From NCBI GenBank assembly GCA_016784545.1, contig JADHUM010000001.1, forward strand, positions 62,001 through 126,000: a DNA stretch of 64,000 nt, written 5' to 3'. Below the pieces are notes generated by a model. It made no database searches. It was not told the DNA's origin and saw only the letters and a program-made list of their open reading frames with translations. This DNA comes from Candidatus Neomarinimicrobiota bacterium. GTDB lineage: Bacteria; Fidelibacterota; UBA8477; JABMPR01. This document shows positions 15,685 to 24,600 of this stretch, in pieces. Both the position numbers and the translations under genes were made by a program. Position 1 is the first letter of the stretch. Each line of letters opens with the position of its first letter.

Positions 15685-17400
15685 TTAATCGTGGGCAAAG
15701 AGAGAGCGGTACTCGGGATGCAGACGCAGCAGGTCGGCGTGCTGACCCTCATGATGAATCTGGCCATCCTTGACCCAAATGACCCGGTCCATTTCGGCGG
15801 CGGTTGCTTCACGATGGGTTGCAACCAGAAAAAGTGCTTCTGAATAATCAGTGTTGATATTTCGCCACAGAATTTTTTCAGTATTAAGATCCAAGGCTGA
15901 GGTCACATCGTCAAAGATATAAATGGAGGTATTCCCATAAAAAGCACGAGCCAGAGCTACCCGAGCCCGTTGTCCCCCACTTAAACCCACACCGCCCTGT
16001 TCCAGGACCTTATCCAGATCAAGCTCTCCTCCAATCACTGCTGATTGAGTAATCGACTCCAGACTTTTGATGGATTCACGTCCCATGCTGATATTATCAG
16101 TCACCGTACCACTGAACAACTCGATGTCCTGAGGTACATATCCAATGATCTGAGCCCTCGATGCATCGCTGAGGTCATCAATACGAAGATCGTTGACTTC
16201 CACACTACCTCCTGAAGGGACAAACCAACCGGAGATCAATTTCAGCAGGATAGTTTTTCCAGAACCAACTTCCCCCACAACCCCTATTTTTTCGCCAGGA
16301 TTGGCTGAAAAGTCTAGCGATTTGATGATATCCACCTCTTCACCAGCGAATCGAAAATGCAGATTGTTGATTGTGAGCCGTTTAATGGGCAATTCAACCA
16401 CGTTATCATGCTCGGGTTTATTTTCAAATTTTTCAATCTCTTCCAGACGATCCACCGAAGATTCAGCCATCTTTAAGGAAACAAAAAACCAGGAAATGGT
16501 CCAAATGGGTTCAGTAATACCCGCCATATAAGCAATAAACGCGTAAAAGGTGCCCAGGGTGATTTCGTCATGGATGACATAGTATCCACCAAGAAACAGG
16601 ATGACGACCAAACCGACCTGATTTATAAGACTCCCCAGGCTTTCCAGAAAGGATCGTATATAAACCACGCGCTCCTCAGCGTTCTTGCGATCCACCATAT
16701 TGGTTTTGAAGAGGTGCTCCTGGGCTTGCTCCATGACAAACCCGATGACAATCCTGATACCCGAAAAAGCGCTTTCCAGGATATTGTTGGTTTGAGAAAT
16801 GGTCTGCTGACGCTTCTTATAGGCTTCGTGTTGTAAATGCTCAGTCTTGCTCATGGCCCAGACAATGAGAGGTAAAGGAGAAATTGCAAGCAGGGTCAAC
16901 TTCCAATGAAGTGTCATCATGACACCAATGGAAAACAGCAGGGTAAATCCAGCTTCTATAGGCCGCATAATACCTGAATTTCCAAACCAGGCCAGCTTCA
17001 CATCACCGTCAATATCATCAGAAAATCTGGTGATAATATCACCTGATCGGTATTCGTTAAAAAAAGCAGGATCTTTGCGAAGGAGATTCTCGAAATGGAA
17101 GAGTTTGATATCCAAACCCAAAACCAGATTCATGATATATCGCGATGAGGGCAGTATCCAACGGGTGAGGGTTCGGGCAAGTCCAACCAATAAAATGATC
17201 CACACATAGAACTGCACATCCCCAGTCTCGCCACCGGCTGACAAGGCGTCTATGACGTACTTAAAAATGATTGGGTAGGCCGTACTGAGAGCAATACTCA
17301 CAACCGTGATGAGCATAACCCAGCTAATTCCCTTCCAACGTCGCCTCCAGTAGGGGGCAAACCAGCCCAGGACGTGTTTTGTGGCGCTGAGGAGAGCCAT
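15685..17400 (-). CDS. ABC exporter half-transporter, subunit with degenerate Walker B
   Basis: A 571-residue fusion of a six-helix exporter membrane domain (about 1-325, MsbA/MDR type) and an ATPase domain (about 340-571). Walker A is 'GEVGSGKTILL', the Q-loop lies in 'IGYVPQDIELFSG', the signature is canonical 'LSGGQRARVALARAF', and Walker B reads 'IYIFDDVTSALD'. Here the catalytic Glu is Asp. The H-loop His is present ('VATHRE'). With the partner's altered signature this builds one degenerate and one canonical ATP site, as in heterodimeric exporters such as TM287/288 and BmrCD. Its ATG overlaps the partner stop codon (TAATG), indicating translational coupling. Substrate unknown: lipid, peptide or drug. 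Confidence 0.9.
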   Translation of the reverse strand: MALLSATKHVLGWFAPYWRRRWKGISWVMLITVVSIALSTAYPIIFKYVIDALSAGGETGDVQFYVWIILLVGLARTLTRWILPSSRYIMNLVLGLDIKLFHFENLLRKDPAFFNEYRSGDIITRFSDDIDGDVKLAWFGNSGIMRPIEAGFTLLFSIGVMMTLHWKLTLLAISPLPLIVWAMSKTEHLQHEAYKKRQQTISQTNNILESAFSGIRIVIGFVMEQAQEHLFKTNMVDRKNAEERVVYIRSFLESLGSLINQVGLVVILFLGGYYVIHDEITLGTFYAFIAYMAGITEPIWTISWFFVSLKMAESSVDRLEEIEKFENKPEHDNVVELPIKRLTINNLHFRFAGEEVDIIKSLDFSANPGEKIGVVGEVGSGKTILLKLISGWFVPSGGSVEVNDLRIDDLSDASRAQIIGYVPQDIELFSGTVTDNISMGRESIKSLESITQSAVIGGELDLDKVLEQGGVGLSGGQRARVALARAFYGNTSIYIFDDVTSALDLNTEKILWRNINTDYSEALFLVATHREATAAEMDRVIWVKDGQIHHEGQHADLLRLHPEYRSLFAHD

Positions 17401-19190
17401 TATAGCATTTCCTTCTCAGGATCCACGTGGGACAGCAGGTCAAAATATGCGCCGCGTTGCCGTATCAGCTCATCATGATTTCCAGATTCAATAATCGCTC
17501 CATCCCTGACAAAAATGATTGATGTCGCTCGACGAATGGTACTAAGGCGATGGGCCACTATAAAGGAAGTCCTGCCTTCTGTAAGTTTTTTCATGGTGGC
17601 CTGAATCCGTAGTTCTGTGCCTGGATCAACTGAAGATGTTGCTTCATCCAGCACCAGCACTTGGGGTTTGACCGCCAGAGCACGCGCAAAGGCAATCAAC
17701 TGTCTCTGGCCATAGGAAAAGCCTTCACCACTTTCCTTGAGAACGGTTTTATATCCCTCTGAACGAGTGAGAATACTGGCATGTATATCTGTGAGATTGG
17801 CTGCTGCTTCCAGGTCCTGTCGCGTCACCTCAGAACGGAAAGCCCTCAGGTTTTCTTCAATGGGAGCCGGAAACAGAAACAGATCCTGGAGTACCAGCCC
17901 AAAACGGCGTCGATAATCTGCTACATCAAATTCACGGATATCAATTCCATTTAGTAAAATACGACCTGCCTGTGGATCCCTGAAGCGACAGATGAGGTTG
18001 ATAATCGTCGATTTTCCGCCACCGGTTGGTCCCACAAAAGCAACCTGATCACCACCCTTTATCTCAAAGCTCATATCTTTGATAATCATGATGTCATCAG
18101 AATAGCCAAAACTGACATTCTCAAATACGATACTCTCAATTTCAAAAGGTAAATCAACTGGCTCTGCCTGGGTCTCGATATAGGGCTTGTCTTCCAGCGT
18201 GGAAAAAATTCGATCGGCAGCACCACCTGCAGATTGGAGTTGAGAGATCTGCTCAGTGAACATAAATATGGGCCAATAAATCTGGGCGATGTACTGGGCA
18301 AACAGGACAAGCGCACCGATGGTCAGACTCCCATCATTCACCCATTTGACTCCCAACATGAGCACGATCACAGTGGCTCCAACTTCCATGAAGCCCAGAC
18401 CTTGAAAGATGCCATAATTGATAAAATTCATTTTGATACTGAAACTGTTAAATTCTTCTGTGGATTTGCGAACTCGTCCAATGGCCCAATCGGTCCGGTC
18501 AAAGACCTGGAGGATGCTTGCCGATCTCACAAACTCGCTGAGCACACCCAACATCTTTGAAAAATTTGATCTGTCCTTACGGAAATAGGGTCTGAAATAT
18601 CGAAACGAAAACCAGGCAATAAAAATGACCAACGGAAAAATTGCCAGCGTGATGATCAAAAACCGCATGTCTACTGAGGCCAGGATAATAAAGGCTCCGA
18701 TGATCATCCCAAAAGACATGAGCAGACGTTGAGCCATGGTAGATGTCACGGCTATGATTCGCTGGGGATCAGACTCTATTCGGCTTACCAATTGCCCCGT
18801 GGAAGTAGACTCAGCAAAGGGCAACCCCAATTTCAGGGCGTGGGAAAAAAGTGAAACCTTCAAATCATTTACGGCAAATATGCCTGCCTTTTGGGCCATC
18901 CAATTGCTGTAGAATCCCACGATGGCTGAAAGAATCATGGTGAAGAGATACAAGCCAGCCGACCAGGCCAGGGCTATAAAATTTTTACTGGGGATATCCG
19001 AATCAATAATATGTTTCAGGATAATGGGTTGAAATAAAACCAGGATGACACCCACAAGGGCCCAGACCAACGCAAAAAAGAAGGTCCTGCTATAGGGTCT
19101 TATAAACGGATAAACACCCCTGACCATCTCCTTAAGGGAGTAGGTTTTGGCATTGTCATCATCCAGGCTAAAGTCTTCGTCCCACCACAT
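17400..19190 (-). CDS. ABC exporter half-transporter, subunit with degenerate signature motif
   Basis: A 596-residue partner of the downstream gene. The cytoplasmic N-terminus (about 1-33, 'MWWDEDFSLDDDNAKTYSLK') leads into six membrane helices to about 330. The ATPase has Walker A 'GPTGGGKSTIINL', signature 'FSYGQRQLIAFARA' (not LSGGQ), Walker B with catalytic Glu 'VLVLDEATSSVD' and 'IVAHRLSTI'. The altered signature complements the altered Walker B of the partner, so only one of the two composite ATP sites should be fully hydrolytic. The first roughly 40 codons and upstream bases are duplicated at 28.1-28.2 kb in front of an M23 peptidase. The ribosome-binding site before the ATG is weak. 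Confidence 0.9.
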   Translation of the reverse strand: MWWDEDFSLDDDNAKTYSLKEMVRGVYPFIRPYSRTFFFALVWALVGVILVLFQPIILKHIIDSDIPSKNFIALAWSAGLYLFTMILSAIVGFYSNWMAQKAGIFAVNDLKVSLFSHALKLGLPFAESTSTGQLVSRIESDPQRIIAVTSTMAQRLLMSFGMIIGAFIILASVDMRFLIITLAIFPLVIFIAWFSFRYFRPYFRKDRSNFSKMLGVLSEFVRSASILQVFDRTDWAIGRVRKSTEEFNSFSIKMNFINYGIFQGLGFMEVGATVIVLMLGVKWVNDGSLTIGALVLFAQYIAQIYWPIFMFTEQISQLQSAGGAADRIFSTLEDKPYIETQAEPVDLPFEIESIVFENVSFGYSDDIMIIKDMSFEIKGGDQVAFVGPTGGGKSTIINLICRFRDPQAGRILLNGIDIREFDVADYRRRFGLVLQDLFLFPAPIEENLRAFRSEVTRQDLEAAANLTDIHASILTRSEGYKTVLKESGEGFSYGQRQLIAFARALAVKPQVLVLDEATSSVDPGTELRIQATMKKLTEGRTSFIVAHRLSTIRRATSIIFVRDGAIIESGNHDELIRQRGAYFDLLSHVDPEKEML

Positions 19191-19202
19191 GCTAGTAGGT
19201 AA
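19069..19202 (-). repeat. Source copy of the 134-bp duplication (5' end of ABC exporter gene)
   Basis: It matches 28096-28229 over 134 bp with about 16 substitutions and no gaps, by my count. The best-conserved part is a 33-bp identical run covering the start codon and following codons. Confidence 0.85.
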
Positions 19203-19300
19203 TAAGGATCATTGAAAAAGAGAAGCACAGATTCTTATGAATTCAAATAATTAAATCTGAGTCGAGCAAAGAGAAAAAGGATGTGCGATTTTGCCCGGAT

Positions 19301-21607
19301 TTAGTTTCTGAATGCCTCAAAGCGAATGGTCTTGCTCATGCCTTGTTCATCCATAATCGTCAGAAAATGCTCTCCTGCTGACAGATCAACAGCCAGGGTA
19401 TGCAATGAATCTGTTTCTCCAAGAAGCTCCTGATCAAGCAGCCAGAAAAGGTGAGCATTGCTCATGGGGTGGATGGCTTCCAGAACGATGGATTCATAAC
19501 TCCCATCGAAATTGCGTGGGACAAAGACCCGCACATTGTGTATGGGATAGATAATTTTCAATTCTTCTGTTGATCGAATGGCTTCACAGTCGGCCCTGTG
19601 CATGGGTGGCACGATAAAGCTATGCCCAATACTGCGTAAAACTTTCTGAACTGCAGGAGGCTCAACATACAAAACCTTTTTCTCCCGTTCCAAACGCGTC
19701 CAGCATTGTGAGCATAACGCTTCCCCTGTTTTTGCTTCAACGATGAAAGATTTATGATAGGGACACAAACCACTTTGATGACTCCCCATGGGTACTTCGG
19801 CCATGACACGGTCAGGGCAATCTGAATTCGGTGGATAGCCGCTTTGCTTGCAGATTTCAATAAATCGAAGACCCATTTCCGGTTTTTCAAAGGGCGCTAC
19901 ACCCGAAGGATCTGATATGGCATTAATGACATCAAACAGGACAGGGCCGGCGGACTGGGCACCACCCAGTTCAACATTTCCTTCACCATCAAAGTTGCCC
20001 ACCCACACACCCACCGTGTACTCTGGTGTCGTTCCGATTGCCCAGGCATCTTTTTGTCCATAGCTGGTACCTGTCTTCCAGCTGACAGGTGTTTGATAGC
20101 TGAAATTTTTCCAGTAAAAATCACTCCCTGGTCTGGTCAGATTCTGTAGGGTCATGAGCACCTGATAACAAGCACCAGCGCTGAAGGATCTTTCCCTTAT
20201 TGATTCGCGCTCTTTTGGGAGAATGAACAGATCAATCGGTTTCCCCATATTTCCAAGATCAACATAGGCCTGGACCAGTTCGTATAATGATGCTTCAGCT
20301 CCCCCCAGGATCAAGGCCAGGCCATACCCTTCGGCACTTCGAAAGAGACCACGCAGACCCATGTCTTTAAATATTTCATACATATCCGAGATACCGATGG
20401 TATTCAATAATCTCACTGAGGGAATATTCAATGAGCGAATCAGCATCTCATCCAGGGTTACCATTCCAGAAAAAGTCTTGGAAGCATTTTGGGGGCTGAA
20501 GGTTCCAAAAAAGGTGGGGACGTCCTGAATTTGTGATTGCATGGTGAAGGGTCCGCGATCCAGTGCCTTGGCAACCAGAAATGGCTTGAGCAAACTCCCT
20601 GTACTCCGTGTTGCCTGAATCCCATCTACCTGCCCGGAAAAGGCATTGTCAAAAAAGTTCTGTGAGCCAACATAGGCACGGACTGCTCCTGTAGACGTCT
20701 CTGCAACGAGAATCGCCAGATTATGAATCCCTCTCGTTTTTAGATTACGATGATGAATATCTGAAATTGAACTCACCATATTTTGCATGGACATGTGGAG
20801 AGTAGTCTGCACCATATTTCCTGAATGAAGCTTCAATACTTGCTCAGAAAAATGGGGGGCTTTAAAGGGTAACTTGATCTGGGTGCCAGGCAAAGGTTCT
20901 GCCTGTGCTAATTTTAGAGTGGCTTGATCCATATGACCCTGGTCGTACAAACGTTCCAGCAGCCTATTGCGTTTTTGCAGCAGCAGGGGTCGTTGTTTAC
21001 TCAGGTTTAGCATGGATGGGGCATTGGGGAGCAGGGCAAACAGGCAGGCTTCAGACCAGGTCAATTCGCTGGAGGGTTTCTCGAAATAGCAATGCGCCGC
21101 TGTGTTTAAACCGACAATATTCCCCCCCATTGGGACCTGGGATGCATATAGCTGAAGCACCTCGGCCTTGCTATAATGAAGTGTGATCTTGACCGCGCTA
21201 AAGAGCTCCTGAAATTTGTGGAAGTAGGTTCTGGACTTCGGGGAGGATAAGCGGGCTACCTGCATGGGAATTGTGCTACCCCCACTTACGCGACGCCCAG
21301 ATGTCAGGTTTGAGAGAAAAGCCCTGCCCAGGGCAACAGGATCAATACCAGGATGCCAGAAAAATCGTTTGTCCTCCCAGGTTATCAAGGCTTGTATGTA
21401 TTTTTCCGGAAGCGCCTTATCCAGGTAGGGTGCCCGGTATTGATCATCTTCAGCCAGGGTAAAGCGAAGCAACTCATGGTTTTGATCAAAGACAAGGGTG
21501 GAGTACCTATCTGGAAATAATTCACCCGGAGGAACTAAAAGCCAGAGCAGAAGCAGTATGCCCGCCAGACTGATCAGACGGGCAATACTGAATGGTTTCA
21601 CCCCCAA
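19301..21607 (-). CDS. pbpC: Penicillin-binding protein 1C (glycosyltransferase/transpeptidase)
   Basis: A 768-residue bifunctional murein synthase of class A, PBP1C type. One N-terminal membrane anchor (about 10-26) is followed by the GT51 glycosyltransferase ('TWEDKRFFWHPGIDPVALGRA' and 'SGGSTIPMQVAR', catalytic Glu within EDKRF). The transpeptidase shows 'STGSLLKP' (SxxK Ser), 'SLN' and 'KTGTSYGQKDAW'. A C-terminal PBP1C-specific domain (about 660-768) has Cys-containing segments, including 'CPYHKSF' and 'CSQCW' that may bind zinc. It acts on the periplasmic face. The alpha-2-macroglobulin gene lies 46 bp upstream on the same strand; this pbpC-A2M pairing is widespread and is thought to couple wall repair with protease trapping. 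Confidence 0.92.
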   Translation of the reverse strand: MGVKPFSIARLISLAGILLLLWLLVPPGELFPDRYSTLVFDQNHELLRFTLAEDDQYRAPYLDKALPEKYIQALITWEDKRFFWHPGIDPVALGRAFLSNLTSGRRVSGGSTIPMQVARLSSPKSRTYFHKFQELFSAVKITLHYSKAEVLQLYASQVPMGGNIVGLNTAAHCYFEKPSSELTWSEACLFALLPNAPSMLNLSKQRPLLLQKRNRLLERLYDQGHMDQATLKLAQAEPLPGTQIKLPFKAPHFSEQVLKLHSGNMVQTTLHMSMQNMVSSISDIHHRNLKTRGIHNLAILVAETSTGAVRAYVGSQNFFDNAFSGQVDGIQATRSTGSLLKPFLVAKALDRGPFTMQSQIQDVPTFFGTFSPQNASKTFSGMVTLDEMLIRSLNIPSVRLLNTIGISDMYEIFKDMGLRGLFRSAEGYGLALILGGAEASLYELVQAYVDLGNMGKPIDLFILPKERESIRERSFSAGACYQVLMTLQNLTRPGSDFYWKNFSYQTPVSWKTGTSYGQKDAWAIGTTPEYTVGVWVGNFDGEGNVELGGAQSAGPVLFDVINAISDPSGVAPFEKPEMGLRFIEICKQSGYPPNSDCPDRVMAEVPMGSHQSGLCPYHKSFIVEAKTGEALCSQCWTRLEREKKVLYVEPPAVQKVLRSIGHSFIVPPMHRADCEAIRSTEELKIIYPIHNVRVFVPRNFDGSYESIVLEAIHPMSNAHLFWLLDQELLGETDSLHTLAVDLSAGEHFLTIMDEQGMSKTIRFEAFRN

Positions 21608-21653
21608 AAACTGTAATACGACCCCCAGTCTATCAGTTTTCAGATTGAAAATC

Positions 21654-24600
21654 CTATCTTACTTGAACCTCTTCTCCCATTATGCGTGCATAATATTCAG
21701 GTGAATACATGGTTTCAACAGATACTGGTGGCAACCAGAATTCTCCCTTGAAAGTAGGATTGATTTTGACACCAAACCGTTGTTCCCTGCGCCCGTTCAG
21801 ATCAAAGAACCAGTTGACCCGATCATCACGAATGTCCATATATTCGCCCTCTGACAAGTTCATGTTGGCGACCCACTGCGGGGGTTGCTCACCTGTCAAT
21901 CTGAGATTAACAATTTCCCATCCAGATGGTATAATGGAAGTCAGTGCAACTTCTTCGAGTGTTTTTGATTCACGACTATTTACCTTGTATACCACCCAGA
22001 ATGCCTGACCCTGACGTACGGTTTTCACCTGCTTTGGATTTCCTTTCTCGTCATAAAATTGTCGAGAAAGATTAATGCCAGCAAAGCTCGTTTCAATTCT
22101 GTTATCCAGAGGAATCCCTTCCGTGTAGAGCGTCAGGAAGAGCAGATTCTTTGAGTCCGATTCGATGGTAACTTTCTGACCCCAATGCTCATCAAGGGCA
22201 AGAATGGTCTGAGATGTTTTCAATGTCATCTTTTCAGGTTCAGCATCTCCATATTGTATAGAGAAATTGACGTCTGATGCATCCAGACTATTCGATTTGT
22301 AGAATGAACCATAAGCCAGCAAGGATATGGCTGTCTCCTGGGTTGAGTACCAGCCCCTCTGATCGAATTTTTCCACGACATCCTTAACCAGTTTTGCTGC
22401 TGTGTTCATATCCTCCATCTTTATGGCCAGATAGGCTGAAAATGCCATATCCCTGAGCGAGGAGCCGTAACTATACCCTGTCTCCCGGACACTATTAAAA
22501 CGATAAGTAGCCTGATCGACTTCCCTGGCAATAGCCTTCTGTCCAGCCAGATGATAGGCTGTCGCCAGCAGTTTTCTGGACAGATCATCCAGATCATTGC
22601 TATAGTTTTCTCTCATAAGATTCATACCGCCATCATTGGCCTCACCAGCTAAAGCCAGCAGGAAGAGTCTATAGGCAGCTACCCGAAGATTCTTTTTACT
22701 GATATCCCGGGCATTCTTCTTGGCTGTTTTTATCCAGTGTTTGTATAAATGATCTGGAACATGATAGCCCAGAGCCTTGGCCTCAATGAGGAAATGTCCG
22801 GCGTAGTTCGTACCCCAGGCAGATGAATTTGAACCACCAGGCCAATATGAAAAGCCCCCTCTATTCTTGAACATGGAGAGCCGTTCAATACCTGCATTGA
22901 TGGTCCTGGAAATCATCTGCTCGCGGTGTGGATCCAAATCCAGGAGATATGGCAGAAAGAGTTGGGGGAAAACTGAAGAAGTGGTTTGCTCAATACAACC
23001 ATAGGGGTATCTGATCAGGTAATTCAATCTGCGATTCAGCTGAATATCAGGAATACGTGTGATTCCAAGTCGGGCATGATTGCTACCCACCAACCCGAAT
23101 TTCTCGGCCGTAAAGCTGATTTTCGAACCACCTTCCAGCGTCTTTTCATCCACCTCGGTGATAAATGGATTCGGGGTGGTTACTGGCATATAGGTCACAC
23201 TATGCGCTTTAAAATCACCTGCAACTCCATAGACATAGATCGTATCTGTGCCAATACCCTGTTCAACTTTCAAGTTAAAGGTCACATCCTTTTCACCTGG
23301 TCGTTTGAAACTTACTGACTTCTCGGCTAACCCCAGGACTTTGATATTACTTGATGTTTTCACGCTGATTTTAGCATCCTTGATTGCGCTGTCATTTGCA
23401 AAAACAGAAACGGGGAGGGTAAAAGTATCGTTGGGTCTTAGAACCCGAGGCAAGGTGCTCAGGATCATCAGGGGTTGCTTGACTTTTACCCACTCTTCAA
23501 TATGATTATAGCTGTTTTCAGAAGTCCCAACCACCATGATGCGAACCTCACCCACATAATTGGGCATGTCGAAATTCAATTCCTGGGTTGCACCTGGAGC
23601 AATTTCAATGGGACCCTTAAACATGGCGACTGGCTTAAAACGTTTACTGTCTTTATCATCTGCTCGCTTTTTCATCATCTCCGCATCCATACCGCCACCA
23701 ATGGAGAAGTATTTATCGATATCTGGGAAAAGCGCACCAATGATTTGATTCAAGTTGTCGGTGGTTCTGACAGACAGACCCAGTTTCTCGAAAAAATGAT
23801 CCCAGGGTCTTGGTGTTTTGAAATTAGTGAGACTGAGCAGTCCCTCATCCACAATTGCAATGGTATAACTTGCCGGTTTTTCAGCATGGGAGGTGATCTG
23901 TACTGAAAAACTTTCCTGTGGCTTGAGTTCTTCTGGCGCTGTTAACTCCAGAGCCAGATGCGAGCTGGCCTGCTCAACCTTGACAGGGATAACGCCAAAC
24001 ATGCGCAGGGGTAAATCATTTCCGGTGTAACCGTGGGGTTGAATCAAGCTGACACTGGCATAGACATTGGGTAACATGGCTTCTGTTGCTTCAACAGTGA
24101 AGGAGGTCCGTGAAGATTCCAGTAGTTTCCATTCACGATGAAGAATCTGATTTCCCTGTTCAATACTTAGTAAAGCCATCCCCTGCTCTGGAGATTCAAA
24201 AGAGACTTCAATGTCATCACCGGGCTGAAAGACCTCGCGGTTCAAGTTCAGAGCTAAATGATTTTCAAAGCTACCCTCTTCACCAGATCCTCTTGAACCC
24301 CAGGAGGAAGCGTAGAAGAAAAATCCGGAGCTGTGGCCACTATTCAGATCTGTTACTTCAAAATAATGACGACCCCAGTCTTCAACACTCATGGTATGTT
24401 CAATCACACCATCAATGCTGGAATAGGTTTTCTCACTCACCAGATAGGTGCTGGCGCGTTCTCGGAAATCCTGTCGATTGTTTCTATCATAGTGCCACCA
24501 CCAGTAGTGACGATTCACATAAACACGTACCCGCATTCTCTGGTTCGGAACGGCGTTCCCTTCAGGATCAACAATGGCAATGGGGATTTTATGTTCTTCA

